Assembly (NCBI GenBank): GCA_913061475.1
Contig: CAJXUN010000030.1
Coordinates: 1-54,836 of the forward strand
DNA from: an uncultured Colwellia sp.
Lineage (GTDB): Bacteria; Pseudomonadota; Gammaproteobacteria; Enterobacterales; Alteromonadaceae
Length of the DNA stretch: 54,836 bases
Direction of reading: 5' to 3'
The notes below the pieces were generated by a model that saw nothing but the letters and a program-made list of their open reading frames with translations, searched no databases and was not told the DNA's origin. The position numbers were made by a program, and so were the translations under genes. Every line of letters begins with the position of its first letter. Positions within the stretch are counted from its first letter, which is position 1. Positions 8,666-18,144 of this stretch are shown piece by piece.

Positions 8666-9308
8666 CTGAGTAGAACTCCAATTTGAATTTGTTTTTACGC
8701 TGAATGCAGCAAAGTAGTGCAACATCGGACGTATTATTTTTATCGTTGGATGATTTGTCATCGATATCAAGCTTGTCGTTTTTAGTGACTGCTGAATAGC
8801 AAATTACAGACTTTTTTTAATAAAATAACGACAGTGTTGATAATGCAATGGTTTTTTAAGTTGTTGTTATCAATGCTTTTAATGGTTATCTGTCGCTTTT
8901 ATATTAAAAAATGTCGCTTTTGTGCTAGGTGGATTTAACGTAACTGTTAGTATCAATGACTGTTCAGAGTTCTACCCTTTTATATATCTATAGAAAAGGA
9001 CATGTTCTAGGTTTAAATTACACTTGGGTAACATTGTTGAGTCGTGCTTTATTTTAATAGATGAGAGCCAAGTAAATTAAATATCCAATTTTTTAAGGTT
9101 GGATATTTTTTGTTTTAAATAAAAGTTAATAGTTAGTTAAAAATTGTTATGTGGTGTGATAGTGTTTGCTTGTAGTTTTAAACGCGTAGGCCTTTAAAAA
9201 GTGATGTTGACATGATTTCGGTCGTTGTTAATAGTTGTAAAACATAAGAAGTTACTCACCCTAATGTTTTAAAATAATTTAGAAATATCAAGGGAAAAGG
9301 GGATAAAA
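8666..9308. other. long intergenic region between divergent proteases
   Basis: No coding frame is seen in these 640 bp. Contents noted are a direct repeat of TGTCGCTTTT (near 8890 and 8911) and one plus-strand terminator-like hairpin at 9079-9112. Promoters for both proteases must lie here, but none could be assigned with confidence. Confidence 0.5.
9079..9112 (+). terminator. orphan terminator-like hairpin
   Basis: AAATATCCAA (9079-9088) pairs with TTGGATATTT (9099-9108) and is followed by more T residues. It faces plus, yet no plus-strand gene lies between it and the divergent protease start, so it would end a short untranslated transcript or act as an attenuator in the leader of the 9309 gene. 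Confidence 0.55.
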
Positions 9309-11042
9309 ATGTTGTTCACTTCGAAAATAAATAAAATGAAAGTCCTATTAATAAGTGGTGGTGTAATCGCTGTATCGTTATTGATGGGCTTTAAAGTAAC
9401 CATATTTGAAGCTAATGAATTACAGTCTTATATCATAAGCGCAAAAAACTTCACCTTATTAAAAGCAAATTTAAAAGAGTTAGGCGTCACCCCTTCTCAC
9501 GAGCTAAAAATTATAGATTCAGTTGCGGTCGAGTTAACCCAAGCGCAGCTTAATACACTACAAAACAAACAAAAAATCAAGTTTACGACTAATCATAAAG
9601 TTGAACTTAGTGGTTTAAATTATGGGCAACGCAGGTGGCAGCCAAAATCTGTGGTAACAGAGCAAGTTGACGCAACTTATGTGCATAACCGAGGCAATTT
9701 TGGCGAAGGTGTCACAATTGGCTTTTTAGATACTGGTCTTGAGCAACTACCTGGCTTATCAACAGATCTAGATGGTCGAGATAAGGCATGGGGTACTTAT
9801 GATGCTATTAACGATACTGTCAGCAATTATGGTGAGGAAGAAAGCGGTCATGGTACCCATGTCGCAAGTATCGCTGTTAACAGTGATTTTGATAGTAATG
9901 GTCAAATATATGGTGTTGCACCTAATGCTGCTCATGTGGGTATAAAAGCCTTTGATGCTGAGGGTAAGGCGACTTACGCTGATGTTATTCGAGGAATAGG
10001 GTGGGCATTACAAGTTAAAGAGCAAATTAATTTACGCGTGTTAAATATGTCGTTTAGTGGCCCTGCACGATCGCTTTATTGGGATGACCCATTAAATAAA
10101 GCGGTAATGAAAGCGTGGCAAGCAGGCATTGTTGTGGTGGCCTCCGCAGGTAATAAAGGTCCAGATCCAATGACGATAGGTGTTCCTGGAAATGTTCCAT
10201 ATATTATAACGGTTGGTGCGATGACAGATGATTATACGTCGTTTAATTATAGTGATGATAAAGTAGCTTCCTTTAGTAGTGCTGGGCCTACTGTAGAGGG
10301 TTTCGTTAAACCCGATATCATTGCACCAGGAGGACATATTTCTGGTTTAATGTCTTTTGATTCGCAAATAGTGACGGAACATCCGGAGTTTCATGATGGT
10401 GGACGATACTTTGAAATGTCGGGCACTTCCCAAGCCGCAGCTGTGGTTTCTGGAGTAGTGGCGCTAATTTTGACGGATAACCCAACGCTAACCCCAGACC
10501 AAGTTAAATGCCGAATTATGAGTAGTGCTTATCGAGGTGATAATACGGACGGTAGTTTACGTTACAGTGTTTTTCAGCAAGGAGCTGGATTAATCAGTGC
10601 TTATTATGCGATCGAAAGTAACAACGATGATTGTGCTAATACAGCGTTAGATATTGCTAAAGATTTAAATGAAGAGGAGCATTATTTTGGTCCTGCTAAT
10701 ATTAACGAAGATGGTGATTTTTATGTTGAAGGTTTAGGTCAAGAATATATTTGGGATAATGAAGAGAATAGTTTTATTGGTGATGGTTTGCTTTGGAAGA
10801 TCTCAAATGAAGATACTTCCGCATGGCAAGATACAGCAACAACTGATGGTTTACTTTGGAAAATATCGTTCGAGACAGATGGTTTGCTTTGGAAAGTAAA
10901 CTATGATGATGTTAATACTGAAGGCTTACTTTGGAAGGTGGATTACGATGATGTTACAACGAAAGGGTTGCTTTGGAAAGTAAGTCTAAGTGACATCAAT
11001 ATAGCAACTATAGGTATCAATAGTTGGGTTGAACCACAGTAG
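9309..11042 (+). CDS. S8 protease with C-terminal GLLWK repeats
   Basis: A subtilisin-family endopeptidase of 577 residues. An N-terminal hydrophobic segment (residues about 11-30) is a signal peptide or anchor, followed by a short propeptide-like region. The catalytic domain has Asp in IGFLDTGLE, His in SGHGTHVAS and Ser in MSGTSQAAAVVSG. The C-terminus is unusual: five copies of GLLWK(I/V) follow acidic linkers, with their first residues at 492, 513, 524, 538 and 552. From memory, GxLW-type repeats occur at the ends of some other S8 proteases, and their role is not established to my knowledge. The start has AAGGGG upstream. A terminator follows, so the sensor gene after it is probably transcribed separately. 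Confidence 0.9.
   Translation: MLFTSKINKMKVLLISGGVIAVSLLMGFKVTIFEANELQSYIISAKNFTLLKANLKELGVTPSHELKIIDSVAVELTQAQLNTLQNKQKIKFTTNHKVELSGLNYGQRRWQPKSVVTEQVDATYVHNRGNFGEGVTIGFLDTGLEQLPGLSTDLDGRDKAWGTYDAINDTVSNYGEEESGHGTHVASIAVNSDFDSNGQIYGVAPNAAHVGIKAFDAEGKATYADVIRGIGWALQVKEQINLRVLNMSFSGPARSLYWDDPLNKAVMKAWQAGIVVVASAGNKGPDPMTIGVPGNVPYIITVGAMTDDYTSFNYSDDKVASFSSAGPTVEGFVKPDIIAPGGHISGLMSFDSQIVTEHPEFHDGGRYFEMSGTSQAAAVVSGVVALILTDNPTLTPDQVKCRIMSSAYRGDNTDGSLRYSVFQQGAGLISAYYAIESNNDDCANTALDIAKDLNEEEHYFGPANINEDGDFYVEGLGQEYIWDNEENSFIGDGLLWKISNEDTSAWQDTATTDGLLWKISFETDGLLWKVNYDDVNTEGLLWKVDYDDVTTKGLLWKVSLSDINIATIGINSWVEPQ
10782..10981 (+). repeat. five tandem GLLWK-encoding repeats
   Basis: Five copies of a sequence encoding (D/E/K)GLLWK(I/V) start at 10782, 10845, 10878, 10920 and 10962. 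Protein spacings are 21, 11, 14 and 14 residues. The third and fourth copies share the unit GLLWKV(N/D)YDDV.T. Codons differ between copies (TTG CTT, TTA CTT), so the amino-acid pattern seems to be kept by selection rather than by recent duplication. Confidence 0.85.
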
Positions 11043-11061
11043 TGGCAAAACTGACCTTAAC

Positions 11062-11089
11062 AAGCCACTGAGAAATTAGTGGCTTTTTT
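11062..11089 (+). terminator. intrinsic terminator
   Basis: AAGCCACT (11062-11069) pairs with AGTGGCTT (11078-11085) and runs into T residues, 20 bp after the stop codon of the GLLWK protease. Confidence 0.8.
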
Positions 11090-11134
11090 ATTGAAGCAGC
11101 TTAACTTTTTCTATAACTCACGGCTTAATACTCG

Positions 11135-14100
11135 ATGTTAAAAATATTATATATTCTAGCAATTATTCTCTTTAGCACGATGAGTATTGCTAGCGAAGAC
11201 CGGTTATTCAAGAGCTTCTCTTCTGATAATCCAATGTCCTATCGATTTACCATGTCTATTGCACAAGATAAAGATGGCTTTATGTGGTTTGGTGCCCAAG
11301 AAGGCTTGCATCGATTCGATGGTCATAAGCTCGTTAGTTATTATCATGAAGCAAAAAAAGAGAATTCATTAAGTTCTAATGTTATTAGTCGGGTACTTAT
11401 TGATAAAAAACAAAATTTTTGGATAGGAACTCGTGGAGGCGGTGTCAATTTATTTAATGATGACATGCAAAGTTTTACACATATTACGACTAAAACCCAT
11501 GATGCAGCATTAACCAGTGATGCTGTTAATACCCTATACGAAGATACTAAAGGACAAATATGGGTAGGAACAGAGAATGGCTTGAATATTATTCGTCGCC
11601 AGAACGAACGTTTGAGTGTCCAACAAATTTACCAACAGCTTGGTAATGAAAATACCTTATCAAACAATACTATTCATGCGATTACCGAAACCAATAATGA
11701 AATTTGGATTGGAACAAATGGTGGCGGGATATCCGTTTTTAATTTTAAAGGGGAGTTTCAGCGTACGATGAACTCTCGATTTAATAAGAAAGATTACATA
11801 ACTAAATTCATAAACTCTCTATTCACAGATGCTGATGACGTAGTTTGGATTGGCACTACAGATAAGGGGTTAGTCAAATATGATGCAAAATTGGATCAGT
11901 TTATCAGTTTTCAGACCATGGAAGGTGACAGCTCAAGTGTGAGTAGTAATACCATTCATTATGTCTATCAAGATTTAAGCAAAAGAATTTGGATTGCTAC
12001 GGATAATGGTCTTTCTATATATAACGAGAAACAGGAAAACTTTGAGCGCTTTAATCATTCGCCAAATAACCAATACAGTGTTAGTAATGATTTTATTATG
12101 ACTCTGTTTGAAGATAATGACGGTTTAATGTGGATTGGTACATTTACTGGTGTTAATCGTTGGGATCCAACAATGACAACATTTAAACAGTATACAGAAA
12201 CCCGCTTCCCCATTCTTAATGCTCCTAATGTAACAAGCTTTACGCAAATTAATAAAAATGAAATTGTATTTAGCACATATAGTGGTGGTATTTTCACCTT
12301 AAATAAGTCAGAAAATAGTATACAACGATTAGCGATTTCTAGTTATTTTACAGATATGAGGATTATGACATTATTTTCGGATGATAATATCTTGTGGGTT
12401 GGCACTCGGGCTTCAGGTCTTTATAAAATCGATATGCTTACAGGCACTAGTGTTGCTTACGAGCATGATGAAAAAGATGACAGGTCAATTTCTGCGAATA
12501 GCATTACTGATATAATTAAGGACAAATCTGGAAATATATGGGTTTCAACTTTTTATCAAGGGCTTAATCGTCTGAATAAAAATGATGAATTTACCCGCTA
12601 TGTTAACGATAAAGATAGGCCAGAGTTTGGTCCAAGTAGTAATTCAATTTTACACCTATTAGAAGATGAACAAGGCGTAATTTGGATAGCTACATATGGG
12701 GCTGGCTTAAACCGTTATGATCCTATTAGCCAAAAATTTCTTCATATTAACCACGACGATAACAATGTATCGAGTATCTCAAGTGACTTAACTTGGTTTC
12801 TATTTATTGATAACAATAAAAGTTTATGGGTCGGTACGCAAGCTGCAGGTTTAAACATATTAAACTATGCAGATAGAGTGGCAGAGAATTTTTCATTTAC
12901 CCACCTTGATACAAAAGACGGTATGAAAAGCCAAACTATTTATGGTTTGTCACAGGATGAGTATGACGATATTTGGTTAAGCTCGAATCAAGGCGTTTCT
13001 CGATTTACGCCGTCATCAAAGCGTTTTAAACATTTTGATCTAAGCCACGGGTTAGTTGATTTAGATTTTAATCATAGCGCTATATTTAAAGACTCAATGG
13101 GAACACTGTATTTTGGCGCAGGAAAAGGTTTTTCAAGTGTTGAACCCACACAAAGTAATATCACTCTTTCTGCTCCCAAAGTTAGGTTAACCAATATACT
13201 GAAATTAAATACCGCCATAAAAGCGGAAACAGCGTTATCCGAAGTAAAGAAACTAACACTGAATTATGATGATCAGCTTGTTTCATTCGAATATGTTGGT
13301 CTTAATTATACTAATCCAGACTCTACTCAATATAAATATCGCCTCTTAGGTTTTGATCAAGAATGGCTTGATGCGGGCAAGTCGCGCCGAGTGTCTTACA
13401 CCAATTTACCAGCAGGTAATTATCAACTACAAGTTATTGCAGGCAATAATGACAATATATGGAGTGACCCCGGCTTATCACTTAATATTATTGTTAAATC
13501 AGCCCCTTGGAATACTTGGTGGGCATACATTTTATATACCTTAGCAGTGGCTTTATCTTTATTGTTTTACTCTCGATTATTAAATCGTAAATTGGTCATA
13601 GAACAGCAACAAAAGTTGTATTTAGAGCAACAAGTTCACGAAAAAACAGAGAAGTTTAAGTCGAAAAATCTTGAGCTAGCACAAGCTAATAAACAACTCG
13701 AAAAAGCGGCGATTGTTGATAAGGTTACAGGGGTCAAAAGCCGGCGCTATTTAGATATTTATATTGAGCAAACTAGCCAATTGATGAATCAAATGCATCA
13801 AAATTTATTGCCGGTACAGCGAGATATGCTGCCACGGCTTTATATTTTAATGGTGCAGTTGAAAAGTTACCAAGATATTAGCAACAGCCAACTGATTAAC
13901 CTGACTGATTTGTTGCTTTATAGTCGAAATAACGATGACCTGGTTATCCGTTGGTCGAACGATACCTTCGCTGTTATTGGTTATGAAAAGGGCAATAATG
14001 CCAATGAACTGGCTGCGCGTTTATCGGGACGTCTGGAGAGTGTGGTTGATGACAGTACATCAATGAATATGGCTTACTCATTCTTCCCTTTTAGTCGTGA

Positions 14101-14299
14101 AAACCCTTTAGATTTAACCTGGGATCAAATTAGCGTCTTGATAGAGCAGGCACTTACCTTTACCGATGAAAGTAAACAACTCTCGTGGTTGGGGTTATGT
14201 GGGCCTAAATCTAATAGTTTTGATTATTTACAATTAATGCAGCAACGTGATCTTGTTAACTTAAAAGAGCAAGTCATTGTTAAATCAGGTTTATCATAA
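11135..14299 (+). CDS. beta-propeller (Reg_prop / Y_Y_Y) membrane sensor with degenerate GGDEF domain
   Basis: A protein of 1054 residues. It starts with a signal peptide (MLKILYILAIILFSTMSIAS), followed by about a dozen two-component-regulator propeller repeats (IW(I/V)GT..GL) to about residue 690. A Y_Y_Y immunoglobulin-like domain ends near 790, one transmembrane helix lies near 796-816, then a coiled coil. The C-terminus starts like a GGDEF domain (DKVTGVKSRRYLD), but the active-site loop reads RWSNDTF (SNDTF at 941-945), so cyclase activity is very unlikely. The propeller should sense a periplasmic ligand, commonly a glycan in this fold family. The stop codon overlaps the end of the convergent hybrid kinase gene by six bases. 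The ribosome site is weak. Confidence 0.85.
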   Translation: MLKILYILAIILFSTMSIASEDRLFKSFSSDNPMSYRFTMSIAQDKDGFMWFGAQEGLHRFDGHKLVSYYHEAKKENSLSSNVISRVLIDKKQNFWIGTRGGGVNLFNDDMQSFTHITTKTHDAALTSDAVNTLYEDTKGQIWVGTENGLNIIRRQNERLSVQQIYQQLGNENTLSNNTIHAITETNNEIWIGTNGGGISVFNFKGEFQRTMNSRFNKKDYITKFINSLFTDADDVVWIGTTDKGLVKYDAKLDQFISFQTMEGDSSSVSSNTIHYVYQDLSKRIWIATDNGLSIYNEKQENFERFNHSPNNQYSVSNDFIMTLFEDNDGLMWIGTFTGVNRWDPTMTTFKQYTETRFPILNAPNVTSFTQINKNEIVFSTYSGGIFTLNKSENSIQRLAISSYFTDMRIMTLFSDDNILWVGTRASGLYKIDMLTGTSVAYEHDEKDDRSISANSITDIIKDKSGNIWVSTFYQGLNRLNKNDEFTRYVNDKDRPEFGPSSNSILHLLEDEQGVIWIATYGAGLNRYDPISQKFLHINHDDNNVSSISSDLTWFLFIDNNKSLWVGTQAAGLNILNYADRVAENFSFTHLDTKDGMKSQTIYGLSQDEYDDIWLSSNQGVSRFTPSSKRFKHFDLSHGLVDLDFNHSAIFKDSMGTLYFGAGKGFSSVEPTQSNITLSAPKVRLTNILKLNTAIKAETALSEVKKLTLNYDDQLVSFEYVGLNYTNPDSTQYKYRLLGFDQEWLDAGKSRRVSYTNLPAGNYQLQVIAGNNDNIWSDPGLSLNIIVKSAPWNTWWAYILYTLAVALSLLFYSRLLNRKLVIEQQQKLYLEQQVHEKTEKFKSKNLELAQANKQLEKAAIVDKVTGVKSRRYLDIYIEQTSQLMNQMHQNLLPVQRDMLPRLYILMVQLKSYQDISNSQLINLTDLLLYSRNNDDLVIRWSNDTFAVIGYEKGNNANELAARLSGRLESVVDDSTSMNMAYSFFPFSRENPLDLTWDQISVLIEQALTFTDESKQLSWLGLCGPKSNSFDYLQLMQQRDLVNLKEQVIVKSGLS

Positions 14300-17296
14300 T
14301 GGCGGTTGCTTTTCTTGCTGCTGATATTGCTTTGGTGTGCAGGCAAACATTTCTTTAAAGCAGCGGCCAAAATAGGTTTGTGATGAAAAGCCAACATCAA
14401 GTGCTATTCTGCCGACTTGAGAGCCATTTTGTAATAGTACTTTGGCTTTTTTAAGACGGAATTCTTTGATAAAGTTATTTGGTGTTATTCCTATTAAGGC
14501 TTTAATTTTACGCTGCAATTGTCGTTCACTCATCGCCATTTTGGCGGCTAACTGAACAATATCTAAATCGGTATCGGTATAAACCTCAGCAGTAATCGCT
14601 TCTAACTTTTCGAGAAATTTATTATCAAGTGTTACATCGTCACTACTAACATGAGCAAGCTCTGCGACGTTATCAAAACTATTATTTTTTCTACTTTCCT
14701 GTAAATCTTTATTCAAGTTAGTTAAATAACGCTTTTGTATTTGCTCTCTATTGCTGATCAAGTTACTAATTCGTGTTAAAAGCTCCTGATGATTAAATGG
14801 CTTACTTAGGTATTCATCGGCTTGTAAGTTTAAACCGTGCAAACGGCTATCTAAATCAGAGCGAGCGGTTAATAAAATAACAGGGATATGTGAGGTTAGT
14901 TCGTTACTTTTTAGCTGTTTTAAAACCGCGAAGCCATCGATACCGGTTAACATAATATCGCAGATTATTACATCAGGAATGTACTCCTGAGCGAGTGTTA
15001 AACCTAGCTCTCCACTACCCGCTAATAAACTATGGTGATGTTGCTCAATAACTTGTTTAATATGACTTTGCATATCCAAGTTGTCTTCTATGACCAATAC
15101 AACCTTTTGACTATGATTTCTGATGTCTTTAACTGGATTGTGCGGCTCAATCAATAACGAGGCGACCTCAGTTTGAGAAATGCTGGTAGGGGTTGATTTT
15201 TCTGCCAAAATGGCAGGCGCACACGGAATTATTAGTGAAAACTTACTGCCTTTATTGTATTCACTAAAAACGTTAATTTGCCAATGGTGGGCTTTAACCA
15301 GCTCACTAACCAACGATAATCCGATACCAACACCGAAAACACCTTGATTTTTCTCATCATCGGCTCTTTGGAAGCGTTCAAAAATTTTACCTTGTGAGGC
15401 ACTATCGATACCTATGCCAGTGTCAATAACATCGATAGTGAAATTTTCGCTGTCACTATGGGCAATAACGTGAATGTTGCCGCCGGCTGGCGTATATTTA
15501 ATGGCATTTGCGATTAAGTTAAAAATGATTTTTTCAAATGCTTGGGCGTCGCAATCAAACCATATATTGTCTGGAATATCGCAAGTTAAGGTTAGCTTAT
15601 TTTGTGTCGCTAGACGGCTAAATGAATCTGCTGGCATCGACATCAATGTTTTTAAACGATAGGTGGTGATCGTCAACTGCGGATTGTCAGATAATCGAGA
15701 AAGCTCTAGCAATTGCTCAACCATACGCACCAATCTTAGGCCGTTGCGTTTGGCGGTTTTGAGCTCTTTACCTTCGTCCTCCGTTTGGGCTTTTATTAAG
15801 TAGCGATCTAAAATGCCATTAATAATGGTTAATGGTGTTCTAAATTCATGAGAAATATTGGCAATAAACTTATCTTTTAAATCTAACGCTTGTTGCTCGG
15901 CAAGTTTTCTGGCGGTTAGGTTAATAAAGGTAATAACCACCAAGGGTTGTTCTTCTCTTTCCGCCCATTGTAACTCTGCTTGCACAGGAAACTTGGTGCC
16001 GTCTTTGCGGGTAGCAATACATTCTTTTGAGATACCGGTATCTTTGCGTTGTAGGGTGTAAACATTACTTTTGAAATCAAAAAAGTAATGCATTTGATCG
16101 TCGGATGAAAAAAAATCGCTGACACTCGTCGCGATAATTTCTCGCTCAAGGCACTGAAAAAGTTGTACTGCCGCGGGGTTAGCTGACAGTACGATACCGT
16201 CGATGGTTGTAGTTAATATGGCATTGCTAGAGACATTAACAATGGCTTTATCTTCACTATTAAGCATTGCATTAGTGAGCAATTGATTAAGCTTAACTAA
16301 CTCTTGTTGGGCGGTGTTTTGTAATTTTATCTGCTTTTTTTTCTTACGTGCTGAACGATTTTTTCGATAAATAATCGTGGTTAACAAGCTTAAGGCGATA
16401 CCAAGCCAAGTCGCAATGAGCATCGATTGTAAATAGGATTCAATATTATAGTGTAACTTTAATTCGATGCCGATTAAGTGAATTAAAATTGAGCAAGATA
16501 TCAATAATATTAAGTAAAGTTCGGGCATGGAAGATGGCGGTTGCTCCATTGGGGGGTGCAACGATGTGAGGGAATTATTCGCGGTAATAATTAGTGCTGA
16601 ATATGGAATAAGCACTAATAATGTTAACAGGTATGTCGGTAATGCAATGTCAGTCCAATTAGCGAGATATTCAATACTATTTTCAATCAACAAAGCCGCT
16701 GCAGCAATGGTTAGCATACGGTAGATTCGACACCAAAACTGAGTCTGACACTGATAATTATTTGCTGCTAACCTGATGAAAATTATGGCTGATATCAGCA
16801 CATGGAATAATTGTGACGAGGCGATTTTATCTTCAGTATTACTGGAAAACTCAACCGGGAGTAAAACGAAGTAACTAAAACATATTAAGGTAAAAAATAT
16901 TGCGGCAACACGGCTACTAATATTTTTATTGGTTTTTGTTTCATTGATATGGGGATTGGTTTCTATTGCTAATAGAATAAAGAAATAGCTGCAAAGGGTA
17001 AAAAAATCTCGCAGTAAAAGGTCATGACTGATGATGTTAAAATTAAACAGCAGGTTTGAAATTAATGACGACAGTAAGGCTAAGGTCATAAACTGCCAAA
17101 ACAGTTTTAACGCCCTTGTTCTAATGCGCAGGTAGCTAATGGTGACGACACCAACACTCAATAGTTGTAATAATAATAACGGCCCTTTTTCAAGCCAATC
17201 ATGGCTGAAAGGGAAGATATCATTAATTAAAAAGTAGGGTAGTAGAGTTAAAACAATACTAAGTGTGAGCAATAACTTTCTATTTTTTATTTGCAA
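14294..17296 (-). CDS. hybrid histidine kinase - receiver - AraC regulator
   Basis: One polypeptide of 1000 residues joins a whole phosphorelay to a DNA-binding domain. The N-terminal half has about eight transmembrane helices, broken near 240-260, then a PAS domain, a HisKA domain with phospho-acceptor His483 (NISHEFRTP), a HATPase domain (NLIANAIKYTPAGG, IDTGIGID), a receiver with Asp780 (IICDIMLTGIDG) and an AraC helix-turn-helix (ending SQTYFGRCFKEMF). Fusions of this order resemble the hybrid two-component systems of Bacteroidetes, which carry a periplasmic propeller sensor; here a propeller protein is encoded convergently instead. Translation starts at TTG, the first possible start after an in-frame TAG; the ribosome site is weak. 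Target genes are unknown. Confidence 0.88.
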   Translation of the reverse strand: MQIKNRKLLLTLSIVLTLLPYFLINDIFPFSHDWLEKGPLLLLQLLSVGVVTISYLRIRTRALKLFWQFMTLALLSSLISNLLFNFNIISHDLLLRDFFTLCSYFFILLAIETNPHINETKTNKNISSRVAAIFFTLICFSYFVLLPVEFSSNTEDKIASSQLFHVLISAIIFIRLAANNYQCQTQFWCRIYRMLTIAAAALLIENSIEYLANWTDIALPTYLLTLLVLIPYSALIITANNSLTSLHPPMEQPPSSMPELYLILLISCSILIHLIGIELKLHYNIESYLQSMLIATWLGIALSLLTTIIYRKNRSARKKKKQIKLQNTAQQELVKLNQLLTNAMLNSEDKAIVNVSSNAILTTTIDGIVLSANPAAVQLFQCLEREIIATSVSDFFSSDDQMHYFFDFKSNVYTLQRKDTGISKECIATRKDGTKFPVQAELQWAEREEQPLVVITFINLTARKLAEQQALDLKDKFIANISHEFRTPLTIINGILDRYLIKAQTEDEGKELKTAKRNGLRLVRMVEQLLELSRLSDNPQLTITTYRLKTLMSMPADSFSRLATQNKLTLTCDIPDNIWFDCDAQAFEKIIFNLIANAIKYTPAGGNIHVIAHSDSENFTIDVIDTGIGIDSASQGKIFERFQRADDEKNQGVFGVGIGLSLVSELVKAHHWQINVFSEYNKGSKFSLIIPCAPAILAEKSTPTSISQTEVASLLIEPHNPVKDIRNHSQKVVLVIEDNLDMQSHIKQVIEQHHHSLLAGSGELGLTLAQEYIPDVIICDIMLTGIDGFAVLKQLKSNELTSHIPVILLTARSDLDSRLHGLNLQADEYLSKPFNHQELLTRISNLISNREQIQKRYLTNLNKDLQESRKNNSFDNVAELAHVSSDDVTLDNKFLEKLEAITAEVYTDTDLDIVQLAAKMAMSERQLQRKIKALIGITPNNFIKEFRLKKAKVLLQNGSQVGRIALDVGFSSQTYFGRCFKEMFACTPKQYQQQEKQPPL

Positions 17297-17459
17297 ATCT
17301 ATGGCCTAATAGCTAATGCCAACATATTTAATGGCTTTGGAATGCTTAGCATTTATTTTATTGGTACTAGTATACCTTATGTTAATATTTTGTGAACAAC
17401 TACACTAGGTTTTAGCTATTGTTTACTTGAGTTTAGAGGCTGTTTAAAACTTAATAGCG

Positions 17460-17969
17460 TTATTGATAAATACAGCCATTGCGTTCAAGTTCAGTGAGGT
17501 AAATTCGTGTCATTAGCTCTAGTTGGTGATAACTAGGTAGCATATGTTGGCAGAGTTTATAAAACGCTTTGTTATGTTCTTTTTCTTTTAAGTGGGCAAG
17601 TTCATGCACCACGATCATTTTTAACAGTGCTTCAGGAGCTTTCTTAAATACACTACCAATACGCAGTTCATTTTTGCTTTTTAATTTGTTGCCCTGTACT
17701 CGAGAAACATAAGTGTGCAGGCCAAGTGCGTTGTTTACAATATGAATTTTATCGTCGTATTTTACTTGGCTAAGCGGTGCCGACTTTTTTATAAATTGTT
17801 GTTTTAAGTCATTAGCGTATTGGCGCAGTGCTTTGTCGGTTGTTATCTCGTGCTGAATTGGAAACTGAGCTAGTAAATAAGCTTTTAGGCTATCTTCTTT
17901 AATCAGTTTTATTACTTGCTGTTGTATGTCAGCAGGATAGTGAGATAAATACTTTAATGATGTGGTCAT
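17460..17969 (-). CDS. YgjP-like (WLM / M48-type) metallopeptidase-domain protein
   Basis: A cytoplasmic protein of 169 residues with the zinc-binding signature VVHELAHLKEKEHNKAF, in which HExxH and a downstream His would bind zinc. That arrangement is typical of the YgjP / DUF45 family. The N-terminal part is helical, followed by a beta segment. The family's substrate is not settled, so the name is structural. No strong ribosome site is seen before the ATG. It stands alone, downstream of pgi on the same strand, separated from pgi by a strong terminator. Confidence 0.8.
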   Translation of the reverse strand: MTTSLKYLSHYPADIQQQVIKLIKEDSLKAYLLAQFPIQHEITTDKALRQYANDLKQQFIKKSAPLSQVKYDDKIHIVNNALGLHTYVSRVQGNKLKSKNELRIGSVFKKAPEALLKMIVVHELAHLKEKEHNKAFYKLCQHMLPSYHQLELMTRIYLTELERNGCIYQ

Positions 17970-18098
17970 TTGGCTACATAAATTCTGGTTTATTAACGTT
18001 AGTCATTATATCCATAGTTTACGCTATTTCATTTTGTTTTGAATAGCGGCTTAAACATTGTGACATAGTGCGTAATCGGATACGTGGCGCTTTGTTTG

Positions 18099-18128
18099 AA
18101 AAAGAGCGAACATATATTCGCTCTTTTT
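18099..18128. terminator. bidirectional intrinsic terminator after pgi
   Basis: A perfect 12-bp stem (AAAAAGAGCGAA and TTCGCTCTTTTT) with loop CATATA lies 17 bp after the pgi stop codon. A and T runs on the two sides suit both strands. Confidence 0.88.
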
Positions 18129-18144
18129 AATTAAGTAATAATAC

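Noticed and set aside
11135-14299. Active diguanylate cyclase
   Set aside because: The signature loop reads SNDTF instead of GGDEF/GGEEF, which removes the catalytic residues.
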